Assembly: GCA_014529385.2 (NCBI GenBank)
Contig: CM043942.1
Coordinates: 7,809,001 to 7,873,000 of the forward strand
Source: Adiantum capillus-veneris
Taxonomy: Eukaryota > Streptophyta > Polypodiopsida > Polypodiales > Pteridaceae
Length of the DNA: 64,000 bases
Direction of reading: 5' to 3'
The position numbers were made by a program, and so were the translations under genes. Positions 45,917-57,545 of this stretch are shown here, piece after piece. Each line of letters starts with the position of its first letter. The first letter of the stretch is position 1. A model generated the notes under the pieces. The model was not told the origin of the DNA, searched no databases, and saw nothing but the letters and a program-made list of their open reading frames with translations.

Positions 45917-46416
45917 AAAGGAAAGCCACTGACGATCAGGCAGGCAGTTCAAAGAAGCCAAAGACTACACTAACGAAGAGAAGTGCGTTTTTGACGCAGA
46001 TAGAAAGCCAAGTCAAGACTGTGAATACTGAGAAATCTATAGTGATCCAAACAGAGAATCAACCTGCTCAGAAGACTCTCCCTAGCCAGTCAGTACGACG
46101 AAGTGCAATTGCTACTGGTTCTGGAAACGATCAGGCCAAGGCAGCAACTTCTGAGAAGGTAGCAGCGCAGTCGGTGGACAAAGGCAAGGGCCAAGTGGAC
46201 AAAGGCAAAGGCCCAGCTTCTTCAACTTTGCCAGGTGGAGCCTCTATTCCAAATACTGAACACATTCTGCACCTGGTGAAACAGGACAAGTTGCAACAAA
46301 TGCAGACCCATCAACTGAAAGGGCATCTTCTGCTACGAAAAGCTGATTATGCAACTTTACCTTATATGGCTCCAGTGACAATATATGAGCCTACTGATTC
46401 TGATCGGCTACAGTAA
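45886..46416 (+). pseudogene. 3' extra ORF of element C, segment 3
   Basis: Lys/Ser/Thr/Gln-rich, low complexity, with basic clusters (KRKATDDQAGSSKKPK) that could be a nuclear-localisation signal and a repeated VDKGKG. It then becomes more ordered (TEHILHLVKQDKLQQMQTHQ). Confidence 0.5.
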
Positions 46417-46522
46417 AGGACAAATGTTCAGTCCTCATACAGTCTTCTTGGAATACTATTGTCAGTTGTATGGGACAACTGGTGGAGACTGTTGGGTCAG
46501 AAGATGAAGTGAAAAAGATGAC

Positions 46523-46912
46523 TTGAAGGAGGCTGAAGATCAGATTCAGAAACTCAAGAAAGCACGAGATGATCAGAACATACAACACAGGGTACTTGAA
46601 GCTCATTCAGAGAGGGTTAATGAGCTATTAAACAAGAAGCTAGCTAAGGCTGAATCTGAGATAATGATCGTCAAGAACCAAAGGAATGAAGCACTGAGAG
46701 CTGCAGAACGGGCTGAAACAATGCTCAAAATGAAGCGGGTGGAATTCAACTCCCTGTTGATTTTCCATACAGCTCTAAAGGCTTCTCTTACTGAAAGATA
46801 CATTTATAACAGCTTGGCTGAAATTCTAAATCCAGCAGGCAATGCTGTTTTTTATTTAGAAAATTTGAAGTCCTTGATGGGAAGTATGCAGAGTGATTTG
46901 CAGGACAAGTGA
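46523..46912 (+). pseudogene. 3' extra ORF of element C, segment 4 (coiled coil)
   Basis: 130 codons with heptad-like leucine and charge spacing (AEDQIQKLKKARDDQN, VNELLNKKLAKAESEIMIVK, RNEALRAAERAETMLKMKRV), a likely coiled coil. It overlaps the next segment by four bases. Confidence 0.55.
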
Positions 46913-47178
46913 CTGAGTATAATACTGCTCTGATGAATCAAGCCATATTGGATTATATTGAGCAGCAGACTTCTCCGGATGAAGCAGAAGAAGACAAGGA
47001 AGATGAAGATAAGGAGGACGGAGCTGATAAGGAGGAGGATGACCAAGAAGAAGAGCATACAAATGATGATGATGATGCCCCACCACCATCTCCACCTCCA
47101 GGACCTGGTACTGGTGGTACAGGGCCAACTGAAGGAGGCCAGTCACAGCCAGACCAGCCAGGCCAGAATGAGGGCTAG
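46909..47178 (+). pseudogene. 3' extra ORF of element C, segment 5 (acidic, Pro/Gly-rich)
   Basis: A long Asp/Glu run (residues ~24-60) is followed by PPPSPPPGPGTGGTGPTEGG and a Gln-rich tail. It has the look of an unstructured linker. A TAG ends it, with the Gln-rich reading continuing beyond in the same frame to about 47375. Confidence 0.5.
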
Positions 47179-47474
47179 TAGGAAGGCCATAATGAAGGGC
47201 ACCAGTCGGGTAATCAGCAGTCTGAAGAACAGCAGCCCAGTCACACTGGGAATCAGCCAGCTGATCAGTCCCAGCTCAGTAGGGAGGCTAAAGGGAAAAT
47301 GAAAGTGCAGGATGAGGGATCAGCTCTGCTGATCAACAACATTCTTTGCAGCTTATTACCCTGGACAAGCAATTAAGACATCAACAGGCCTCCATAACCA
47401 GACAGTATCTGGAGGATGATGATCTCCTGTCTGATTTGGAACGGTTTTAGAGGCTGTATATTGGAGCCAGGGAA

Positions 47475-47897
47475 ATGATGGAGCATTGGAAATTAGTGGC
47501 TTTCCATGATAAAGAAGCTTGTCGTTTGCTTGTGCATCCCAGCACAGTCCAGTTGCTGCTTGAAAGAGTTCCTGAATGGATACTCACTGCTGAAGAGAGA
47601 GTGACCAACCCACACTTGCAAAGACAGTCTACAACAGATTGTCGCTCTCTTGCCCTGGAATTAGAACTTCTGGTGGGAAACAAACCAACTTACAGATGTA
47701 TGAAGGATGTTAGGGAACAGTTAAAGGAGGTTTTGGTACAGATGCAAACTGCCATAGGAGTTTTGGATCAGAGAGTCAGAGCCATTCTTGAGGATCAGAC
47801 AGCCACTAGCAAAGGACCTCAAACTAGAATGTCAGTCGGAGCACAGGCAACTGCTCTCCGAAAATTGTTCCAGCTAGTGAGAATCACCGAAAGATGA
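47475..47897 (+). pseudogene. 3' extra ORF of element C, segment 6
   Basis: The frame is open upstream to about 47325 (LDKQLRHQQASITRQYLEDD) except for one TAG at 47448-47450. It contains LVHPSTVQLLLERVPEWILT and KDVREQLKEVLVQMQTAIGV, helical. It overlaps segment 7 by four bases (ATGA). Confidence 0.5.
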
Positions 47898-48649
47898 TGC
47901 AGCAAGAGAACCAGGTTGTTCTCAATTTCTTAGAATTTGTGCCTAATTCTCTAGTTCTCTTGTATGCCTTTCCAGCAAGAGAGACGGAGCTGCCAAGATT
48001 CTTTCCAGCATTATATCCTCAACATCCAGAACCAGTTGATCGCCTTACATACTTCAAGATTATTGATGAGCTTCAGGATTGGTATGAGCGATCAACTGTG
48101 GAATGGAAGACTTGGCAGATGCTGTTCAATGATGCTCTCCAACTCAATGATATTCAGGCACTGAAAGAGGAGATGCATAGGATCCGGATGTGTATGGGTC
48201 AATGGAAGATTCAGATCAGAGGCTTGACCAAGATTACTAATCAGCTGCTGCAACTTACTGTCAAATCTTCTAAATTGCCTGAAAAGGATATTGCAGCTAA
48301 GGCGGGCCTGGCACCACAGCATAGGGAGATGGCTGAGATTCTTTTCGAAGCTCGAGTCAAAACTAATCAGCCTCTTCCAGAAGGATGGATCCATACTGCT
48401 TCGCATTGTCATAAGCTGGCCAGAACCAGGATTACCAAGGGCAGGCGTACACTCTATGATCCTGACACCAAAACGTATCATTCCCTCACGCCTTATGAAG
48501 TAGAGATGACAACAGAAAGGCGGGATCAGCTTAAGCAGGGGGCCATTTACCGACTGATTCAGAAGGAGAATGCTGGTACTGGAACTTCTCAGGCACCCTC
48601 CAGGTCAAAGGGCAAACGGAAGACGGTCCAATGGAAGGATACTGGGTAG
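47894..48649 (+). pseudogene. 3' extra ORF of element C, C-terminal segment
   Basis: 251 codons. FLEFVPNSLVLLYAFPARE, FFPALYPQHPEPVDRLTYFK, WYERSTVEWKTWQMLFNDAL and a basic C-terminus (SRSKGKRKTVQWKDTG). There is no transmembrane span or signal peptide, so nothing supports an envelope protein. The 3' end lies 260 bp before the 3' LTR. Family not recognised. Confidence 0.5.
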
Positions 48650-48699
48650 TTCCATCTCAGAATTCAGAGGCGATTTTTCTTCCTCAGCTGGAAGGTAGA

Positions 48700-48743
48700 G
48701 ATGAGAGCTCTACCTTGGCCTGATGAGAGCTCTACCTTGGCCT
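48700..48743. repeat. 22-bp tandem pair
   Basis: Two adjacent copies of the GATGAGAGCTCTACCTTGGC unit in the untranslated stretch between the extra ORF and the PPT. Confidence 0.9.
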
Positions 48744-48892
48744 TTTCAGCTGCCTCTCGCAATCTTTGTATGGCCACTCTGTCCGTGGTCAAGCCCGATT
48801 CCCAACATCAGAACCAGACGGTAGATTTTTCGGTCTCACATCAGAATCAAACAGGGGAATTTTTCAGAAATTTTGGAATCTTGCCAAAATTC

Positions 48893-48909
48893 AAGAAAGA
48901 AGGGAAGGA
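48893..48909 (+). other. Polypurine tract of element C
   Basis: AAGAAAGAAGGGAAGGA immediately before the 3' LTR, a typical plus-strand primer. Confidence 0.9.
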
Positions 48910-49390
48910 TGTAGACGGTTGGATGGTTTCACTATGTGGGAACATTCTCTTATGAGAAGGGCAGCGAATTACTTAGTAGTTACTATGGTAATTACTACAG
49001 TAAAACCCAAAGTGTATAAATAGGGCCCATTACATTGTAATCGGGTTGGCAATTGTTATCATTTGGGTTAGCACTTTGGCTACACTCGTACTTGAGAATC
49101 ATTGGCAGTTGTTGTCGGCTGTACTCTCTTTGTAAATCATATTCACTGTAATCTTTTATCTGTAATTCCAATCATGGCAGATATTCCAGCTACACTTACT
49201 TCTCGTCCAGTATTCTGAATCTGAATCTGAACATTATTTCCAGTACATAAGTCTGATTCTTATTCCAGTATCCAAATTCCAGTCTAGTTTCTGATTTCTG
49301 TCCAGTCTGCTGTCTGAAAGCTTCTCACACTAGTAGCTAAAATCTTCTAGCACTGGAATTAGCTGTCTAAAGAGATCAGCTCCAATTCCA
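48910..49390 (+). repeat. 3' LTR of element C (481 bp)
   Basis: TGTAGACGG...AATTCCA, the same length as the 5' LTR, TATA box at 49015-49022. Confidence 0.97.
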
Positions 49391-49395
49391 TGCTC
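49391..49395 (+). repeat. Target-site duplication of element C, right
   Basis: TGCTC, identical to 38402-38406, showing that the whole 11-kb element sits where it inserted. Confidence 0.9.
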
Positions 49396-51329
49396 TTACA
49401 GGTCCGTTAGGATCAGTTTAGACCTAAAATTCTATCTAGTGGCCTTTTAAACTTACCTTGGAGTTCGAGACCTGAAACTCTAAAAACTTGAAACGTGAAA
49501 ACTTTTAAACTTACCTTAGAGTTCAAAACCTAAAACTCTAAAAATTCAAAGAACGACTCACTGCTGATGATCTTTTAGAGACAAAGATAGATTAAAAATC
49601 CATCGTGATAATTGTTAGCCTACTTTTAAACAAAGCACAACATGGGGTAGTGGAAAGTGTCTACAAACATCAAGTTTTTTCTTGTTGAACTGAGTGTCAA
49701 CTTTTAGACTTTGACATAGTATAACTCATCAAACACTCAAAAAAAACATAATCTATGCCTAAAAGGTCCTTGACAAGCACGACTACTTCCAAGCCACCTT
49801 TATGCAGCTGAAGATGACACTCCTCAACTATGTGGTTTCTAAAAGATGATGTTTTTATCCAAGTAAACTTTGAGGAAGTGATGGACAATGATATCCAAGC
49901 ACTAACGTTTTCTCTATTTTAGGTCACTCCATCCTCGACAACAGTGCCAAATGTGAGGTGGGCTACCAAGCCTCACTCTATCTTATTATAGACATAGCTA
50001 GAATCACATACATAATTGTCAATATGTGGGACGTAGCTGACACGACTAGTGCATGGAGACTACAAGAGGTTTTCAATCTCTTTAAAAGCACACTCAATCC
50101 CAATCTACTCTAATGCAACACTCAGATGTATATCCCACAACAAATTCTAATCATCGCATTGGCATGCAAATTGTGACAATTAACTAAGCTACCAAGCTCC
50201 AATCAATACCAAACTTATAGGATAAGTAGTCCAAGTCTTGACACACAAGCCTTGGACCTCAAATCCACTTTCTGACAGCTTGCAAAAAAAGGATTATTAT
50301 CAATAGGGTAAATTAAACCTAGTCAATCTTGGCCCAAAATGCACCTAGAAGCTTAGCCTTGATGCCCTAACACCCCTCCTATAGTTAGAAATGCACTTTT
50401 TCATGCTTAAATATTGAGTTATGAGCTAATTAGCAAGAGAATTATAGATAGAAATTAACAAAAACCATCGCGAGAGACTTACGTTGTTGTGTAGAGCTTC
50501 ACTTGTGAACGCATAGAAGCATATAGTACTTCAAATAGACAATCCACGAGGGAGATACAAGCATCATAAGGTAGGAGAGTACACAATGCTTAGAGACAAC
50601 AATGTACAATCCATTATCCAAGAATCAAAGAGTTTTTTACAAAAATTGGCTATTATATCTTAGCAAAAAGATTTTAGGTAAAAAATAAATGATCTCTAAG
50701 CCATATATGGCTACAATCGAGTTGATACAAGTTGGAAGTACTTAGTTCCTCTTTGCTTGGCTCTTAATTATACATGTAGACTCAAAAAATATAAATTACA
50801 GAAGTCTTAAGGCTAAAAATGTCCAATTTGCTCAAATGAATATCAAAATTTACAACAAGGAATCATAAATGTAGCTATCGGCTAATAGGTTAGCTATGCA
50901 GCTAACAGTAACTAATCGTTGAGTTAAACCTCCTTGTTGTCTATATCCTCAAAATAATGTGGGGTTAAGCTTGATATTTTTTTTACTTCAGCTAAACCAT
51001 GTGTAGAACAAGCTTATGCCGGAATATCTAGAACTAGTGAAGTATGCATATAGGGAGCATGTAGGCGGGTGTATTTTGGATGCATGCACTAGTAATTAGG
51101 GAATAGAAACTCTTTTTTTGTGTGATTATGTTTACCTTAATCACCATCCATGTTGCGGATGATGCAATATGCATAGTCTTAGTGCTAGAACATATTGCTA
51201 TAATTTTTTTTTGTAGCAAACAAGGAGTCAAATATGATCCACCAAATATGTTCTAGCACTACGATTATGTTGTCAAATTTTTTGTAACAACACTTAAGAA
51301 CACATCAACCTTATCTTATTTAGGGATTT
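49396..51329. other. No supported gene
   Basis: A/T-rich flank of element C. Short near-repeats of AAACTTACCTTAGAGTTC / AACCTAAAACTC occur at about 49450-49540. No coding domain seen. Confidence 0.5.
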
Positions 51330-51700
51330 AATACTCAATGTAACTTAATTGAGTTATGATACTCATTAATCTATTCACGAGGCATAAAATTTCCTCCCCT
51401 TGATTCATTGTGAGTTTGTATAGGTTCTTCTTTTAAGGCTTATCTTGCTCATTTGTTGATTTGCACCAAAGTTTTCCTCTAACATGGTCCATGCTTGGAT
51501 GGCCATGGTGCAGTTTTTAGTGAAGTGCACATAACTATCATGAAGTGATGTGAGAATTATGCCAAGAGCCTACTTGTCTTTGACTTGGACTTGTGCTATC
51601 TAGGCTCTTGTAAGTGGGCCTTCAACTATAGTTGGCTCAGCTACCCCTAGTTTGACAATAGCCCATAGTTGTTTGCATATAAGTTAACACCACACCCTTG
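51330..51700 (-). pseudogene. Ty1/Copia gag fragment
   Basis: The minus strand reads LWAIVKLGVAEPTIVEGPLT, then ALGIILTSLHDSYVHFTKNC, TMAIQAWTMLEENFGANQQM and, after a frameshift, KLTMNQGEEILCLVNRLMSI. The order (W-x-I-V, SL-D, A-W-x-x-L-E, then L-x-M-x-x-G-E) is that of Copia Gag. Broken by stops; no LTRs assigned. Confidence 0.55.
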
Positions 51701-52966
51701 TCTTCCAAGTGTGGAAAACCCTTCCATTAAACTTCTAGATTCCCTTATCCCCTATAGAACAAGTAGAGGGCTCTTAGCTATTAGCGATGTGTTAATGTCA
51801 TTCTTTATCCTCTTCAAATGAGCACTAAAATAATATTGTCACCATAAATAATGATGAACACATACATAGCCATAGTGTGATGATGGGTGAAAAATATTTT
51901 GTTAAAATAAATTAAGGGGGAGATAGAAAGTAAAATTCTCTTTACTTGTTCCTCAAAGAAGCTTTTGAAACTCGAACAGTTGAAGCCCCTTGGGGCCCTT
52001 GCTTGATAGTGGGAGCAATCCCTTTGATGAATTGCAACCATAGGAAACTACTCTATTGGAGCTCATGGGAAAGATGCCTTTGAAAGGGAAAAAAGTGGGG
52101 GCCAAACCCTTGGAACTCAAGAGGACAAGGTGCTCACGTGCGGGAAGAGGATCTAGCAGAACCATAAGACCGGATACCATGGCTTTGCGTCCAAATGGTG
52201 ACAAAAGGCTTGGCAGTGTATTTGCCCCTTGCGGTAGACCCACTAGGTAATTCAATTTCACTTAAGCATCCACTTTCAAATCCTCCCAAAATGTACGCTC
52301 CAAAATTAGAGGGCTTTGAAGCCGCCACCCCACAAGGTCAAAACCCTATGTTGGGTATGCTAGCCAAGTGTCCAAACAGGCCTCCACATGCTGGGAAGCC
52401 GCAAAATGAGTTTTTATGTTCAAATTTGGCAAAGGCTCGCACACAATACACACCTATATTTAGTAATGTATTTAGAGGGTCCCAATCAAGGGTTAGGGTT
52501 TTGTGTTTGTATACCTCAGTAGCGCAGGTGAAAACTCTTATTGGACACCATTTCCACACAAAGAAAATGCTTTGATAATTAGCAAAGGAAGGGAGTAATT
52601 AAGGGAGAAAAATCATGCAAAATTGGCATCTAAATCACTCTAAGGAATTTGGTTCCATTGATTGGAGACAATCAATTTAGATTTAGAGAAATTGCCCGAT
52701 GCACACACAAAATACATACGACGTCAACCTACAACTCCTTAATAAACTTTAATCAAGCTATGGAGGTTAGTGGCTCATTGGACTTCACCAAGAACATGCC
52801 CACACATAGAAGATTAAGGAGTGATTAAACTAATGGATATAATGTGTGATTAGAAAATAACAACCATTATGTGGTTGATACCAATTGAAAGATTAGGTTA
52901 AGGTGGCATGATTAGTGTAGCATTCATAATGGGAAATTTAAGAGAGCAATTGAACAATGGACAAAG
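51701..52966. other. No supported gene
   Basis: The open frames at 51953-52575 overlap on both strands and lack recognisable domains. This is the left flank of Copia element E. Confidence 0.4.
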
Positions 52967-53159
52967 TATTGGGGTTAAAGGTAGATGTGCCTTTGCCCCG
53001 ATTTGGAGGCAGAGCCGAAGCCGGATCTGGTGTCTAGCCACCCACACTAACTAATACAAACAATAAGGAGATAGAGCTTGCTACTCTATTCTCCACCCAC
53101 ACAGAGTGTCTCTCCTCTTCCCCTTCCTACACAATGCATGCATGCATTGTGCACTCACA
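52967..53159 (+). repeat. 5' LTR of Copia element E (about 193 bp)
   Basis: TATTGGGGTTAAAGGT...GCACTCACA, homologous to 55548-55735 (shared TTGGGGTTAAAGGT, CTAGCCACCCAC / CCAGCCACCCAC, AATAAGGAGATAGAGCTTG, CTCTATTCTCCACCCAC). Diverged, so an old insertion. Confidence 0.8.
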
Positions 53160-53161
53160 AG

Positions 53162-53174
53162 TGGTATCAGAGCC
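53162..53174 (+). other. Primer-binding site of element E, initiator tRNA-Met
   Basis: TGGTATCAGAGCC two bases after the LTR end, intact. Confidence 0.9.
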
Positions 53175-54359
53175 GAAGGTTGTGGTGCTACTCCTCTCCA
53201 AGCGTTTCCCTCTTCTTGGCGAGCTTCACATTGGCTACATTGGAAACAGGTTATGGATCGAAGCTTAGAGCTTCCATGACACATAGATCTCACATATCAA
53301 GGTGGCAAGGGGTTGAACACCACAAGCCACAAGGGGTGAGAGATTGAGTTTTCTACGAGCTCACAGAGAGAGGGAAGCATGTTGCTCACTTTAAGATAAA
53401 TTGACAGCAAGTCACTATTTTGATCATAACTTAAGCTCGAAAGCTCGGATTCAAAAAAATAAAAATCCAAACAAAGATTCTTTTAAACTCTACGAGTTTG
53501 TAGAAGAGCTTGTTAGCTGATTTGGAGTGTAGATATATCTAAAATACAAAACACAGAGGTTGTTTTCTCAAGACAAATTGTGTATTTGAGCTGAGTAAGA
53601 GAGGCGAGAGAGTGCAGATAGAGAAAGACTCGATCATTGTTTTCAATTGATGAAAATTTTGATCGTGAGTCTACATCATAGAGTCTAGAAATAATCATTG
53701 GTTACAGGTTCTATATGCTTACAAGTGCAGATTTACACAGTTGTTGATTTTGCAGGTAGATTTGTGGGATGCATCATGTTTGCTCACTACTTGCTTATAT
53801 GGTTATGCACTTTATGCTCAATTGAGAGCTATTTATCCCATGTTTTGAGTCCACTTTGCTATGGTGTTACTAGTCGTGCTTGCGCTATCACTTGGCGCTT
53901 ATTTATGCATGGATTTTGCTTGGTTTAGAGTAGACATTGGACATTCCTTATGTGCATCCTGTGGTAGAGCTTAGTTGAGCATTAGATTGCATATGTGAGC
54001 ATTGGATTGATGCGGTTTTATGTTTGATTAGCATAGTGGGCGAGTGAGTCCCACTTTGCACATATGCATTTTTCTTCACTAATATGACATCCATTAGATG
54101 TGTTGTTTTAGACGAATAAGGCATCGATGGAGATGTATGCATTTTGTGCATATGCATTTTTCTTCACTGATATGACATCCATTATGTGTGACATATCAGA
54201 GTCGACAGTGATGACTCGTGAGAGACAACAATCTTGCTCTTGCTGATACATGTGTTGTCGGCATTGTGCTCACACAAGGCACATTAGACGTGTTGTTTCA
54301 GACATATAAGGCATCGATGGAGATGAATGCATGATGCACAGATCGTTTTGACACAAACT

Positions 54360-54780
54360 AGAGAGGTGGCTTCATATGCTAGTGATGGTGATGTCACATT
54401 TACCTTTAGTGTTCCTCTTTCTTTTATGTGTGGTAGAGAGGGCACTTTCTCTCGATGGCTGCTAGATGAGTATGCAATGTTTCACATCACATCATGTCAT
54501 GAGTGGTTCAACACTTTTGTTAGGGAGCCTTGGGCGTGCAGGAGATGTATGCTTATCGTTACCTAGTGGTGCATCTTATATGCTGCAACACATGCATTAT
54601 GTTCCTGATATTGTGTGGAGCTTGATCTCAACGAGATGCTTAAGAGAAAATGGTTGTTAGGTACTACTTTGAGAGTAGCCTTTTCAAATGCAGTTGGGTA
54701 GCCTAGTCATTGCACAAGGAGCTAGGTCCTTCATTGTATGTCCATTGCAGGTTTCTCAGGTACGGGACATCATAGTCTTA
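54360..54780 (+). pseudogene. Ty1/Copia protease-region fragment
   Basis: In different frames the plus strand gives WLLDEYAMFHITSCHEWFNT (the Copia W-x-L-D-S-G-A-S-x-H motif, with the active-site S-G lost), LQHMHYVPDIVWSLISTRCL (the L-x-x-V-x-Y-V-P-x-L-x-x-N-L-I-S motif) and QLGSLVIAQGARSF. This order is that of Copia protease. Integrase, RT and RNase H are absent before the 3' LTR at 55548. Confidence 0.6.
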
Positions 54781-55547
54781 GTGATGACACTGACGTATGA
54801 GGAGCGAGAGACGAGATGTGTCTAATTTGTGGGTGAGCTCTAGTATGCTCAGGAGACAAAGCATGTAGTTGTGCCAGACATTCCAGTGGACTTTGTAAAG
54901 GCACATGTGGAGCAGGATTGTTGTAGTGAGACACAATAGGTGTTGTCATAGTTTGTGCAGAAGGAGGTACAACGAGTTTACTCCCTAGCCACACATACAA
55001 AGATGGTTGATATGGAGTTCTTTGATATACTCATGCTAAAGGGTGATGAGGTTATGCCAGGACACAGGCATCAAGTCACTATGGATGAGGGGGAGGTGGT
55101 CCTCTAGGAGTCTACACATCCATATGTGACCAGTAGTCCTCATAGTGTAGAGTTTGCACATAGCACTTAGGAGGCTAGCATAGTCAAGTTTACACAGATT
55201 CTGTCAGCATTCAGGTGTCTCATGTTTGGTTGTTAGTGTCTAGGCCCTTCTTAGTAGTTGTAGTGGGAACATTTGCAGCAAGGATTGTCAATTCTACGAT
55301 GATTGACACTAGCATGACGCTTCATGGAGCCATACTGACCATACATAAATGTCTGCGGGATTTGCATGCAAGATCTAGCATGGATTCGCATGCTTTTCTA
55401 TCACTGGAGCCAATATGGCTGCATGTAAATGAAGTGAGCAAGCCAATGGACATAGGCAGAGAGAGTCTCTCACCTATTTTCTTATACATACTAGTAGTTT
55501 AGCTAATAGGACCTACTTATCGGCACATTCGCCTTTAAGTGGGAGTT

Positions 55548-55735
55548 TGTTGGGGTTAAAGGTGGATGTAAATTTGCCCCAGGCCAGACGTCTGGTGTCC
55601 AGCCACCCACTGACTGCACTAACCTACCTTAATCTTTTATATACAAAGAATAAGGAGATAGAGCTTGTCACTCTATTCTCCACCCACAAAGAGTGTATCT
55701 CCTCTTCCCCTTTCTACACCACACATGCATGGTTC
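55548..55735 (+). repeat. 3' LTR of Copia element E, truncated end
   Basis: Starts TGTTGGGGTTAAAGGT after a purine-rich AAGTGGGAG. Homologous to 52967-53159 up to the ACATGCATG near 55730; the terminal CTCACA is missing. Confidence 0.75.
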
Positions 55736-55899
55736 TGAATAAATATACTTGAGAATGGAATAACCAATCAACACTAGGATGTGTGTACAATGCATGGCCA
55801 CTTAAGTAATAGAAACATATGGCTAGGTGCATGTCTCAAGCATATTTCCCAAGGGCCAAGGGGTGTTTCCCAAAGGCAAAGAGTGGATCCACAGAAGGT

Positions 55900-56760
55900 A
55901 GGCTTATTTTTGCAAGTAGGGGGTGATTAGGTGTGCAATCCTATGAAGTAGAGGAGGACTCACGTGCTGTAGATGGAAAACCAAAGCAAGAAACCCTAGG
56001 TGTTTTGGGCTATGTTGCGAACGTAGTGGAAGCGGAAAGAGATGGTGAGGATGATGCACGTCTAGGATGTTGTGTAGAAGGTGAAGCAGGCATGGACAGT
56101 GGTTTCTACATGCCAAGGAGCAAGTTGCACAAGTCTTTGAGGGTAAAGTGTGGAATTGTGCACTCTATGCATAGTTATGTGTATTCTCACCATGAATGCT
56201 CCATGCTCTTGCTACCTTGGGTTTATGGCCGTTGTATGTAATGTGGCACTCATGCTTTGGTCAGCGGACCACCTAATCTTTTCCTTCAAGACTTTATACC
56301 AATGATCGTTAGAATTATCAAACTCTACTGGTTCTTGACATGTCTGAATTTGAAATGGAGTTATGCCCAAGTTGTCTACTAGTTCTAGAAAATCTTATGT
56401 CACTTCTAGAACTTGTTTGACATGAAATAGATTCAATGGTTCATGATATTATTCTAAATTGAGCTCTTTCACTAGTGTTGTTACCTCATTTGATATGTCA
56501 TAGTACAGCTTTATCTTAGATCCATTGTAACCTCTTGACAATAGTAATTTTGATAGATCTCTCAACCTTATTGTACCATTCGAAAACACCCAATCTACCT
56601 CATAAGGTCCTAACCATGCAATTTTTAGATTAGGCTTCTTGGGCCCCAACTTAGAATGATGAAGCAATACCAAATCACCATTATTGAACTCCCTGACTTT
56701 GAGCTTGCTATCATGCCAGTTCTTCCTCCGATGCTGAACCACTTCTTGTTCTAGCATGGC
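55900..56760 (-). pseudogene. Element D: integrase C-terminus and start of 3' extra ORF
   Basis: The minus strand reads MLEQEVVQHRRKNWHDSKLK, GPKKPNLKIAWLGPYEVDWV and YNGSKIKLYYD, matching element C at about 44370-44640. Below 56450 it still follows C (NLFHVKQV, HWYKVLKEKIRWS, MVRIHITMHR against GLFHVQPV, ...QFLSAQWS, MARTRITVRR). Homology fades near 56000, and no 3' LTR was found before element E. Confidence 0.75.
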
Positions 56761-57545
56761 TTGCTATCTGAGATGCAACAACTTATCTCATCTTTGTTTT
56801 ATATTTCTATTGAAATCCATCCACTACTAACTTGACACGTGATTGCAAACTCCATTGGAACCACTGCCTCTACACCATATATCATTCTAAAAGGTGTCAT
56901 GCTAGTGGTGACCTTTTAGGCAGTTCTATAAGCCCATAATGTTGTCTGAAGTTTTGCATCTCACTGATGTGTCTCCTTTTGAACAATCTTTGTTAGGATT
57001 GTCTTTATCATTTTGTCACTACTTTCTACTTGTCCATTGCACTTAAGATAGTATGGCATGAATTCTCGATGCTTAACTAAAAATATCTTAGTCAATATCT
57101 GAATTGTTTTAGTCATGGAGTGTGTACCCTAATCTGAGACTATCTCGATGGGACTCTATATCTGCAAATGATGTTTCATACACAAATATTGTTGTTGATT
57201 TTGCAATGTTATATGAACATGGCTTGGCTTCAACACATTTACTCACATAGCAAGTAGTGATGTACCTATTCTTCCTAGGAGTGATCTTCTTGAATGGACC
57301 CATGAAGTCCAATCCCCAAAAGTCTCTAACATCTGCCATCATGTTTTGCCACTAAAGGCTTGCTTGTAGGGTTTTCTTGTAAGTAATGTCAGTGGAGAAG
57401 TGCCAGACTACATCCCCACTATGAGCCTCCATGATAACCCGTATCCTTCCTTGCATAGGCACACATCTGCAAAGTACCTCATTAATACCCAATCTATATA
57501 AATCTCTTCCAATGATGGTGAACTTCAAACTCTTTAATATCATTG
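56760..57545 (-). pseudogene. Element D: integrase, degenerate
   Basis: The minus strand reads SLKFTIIGRDLYRLGINEVL, CRCVPMQGRIRVIMEAHSGD, YKKTLQASL, WGLDFMGPFKKITPRKNRYI and further core fragments (DQIKTILTK-like sequence near 57000). This parallels element C 43480-44300. Multiple stops and frameshifts. Confidence 0.75.

Noticed and set aside
38962-49390. Element C as a retrovirus-like element with an envelope gene
   Set aside because: The 3' extra ORF has no signal peptide, membrane span or glycoprotein features.
52056-52575. Overlapping open frames on both strands
   Set aside because: No recognisable domain, and the frames cancel each other; left as unannotated.
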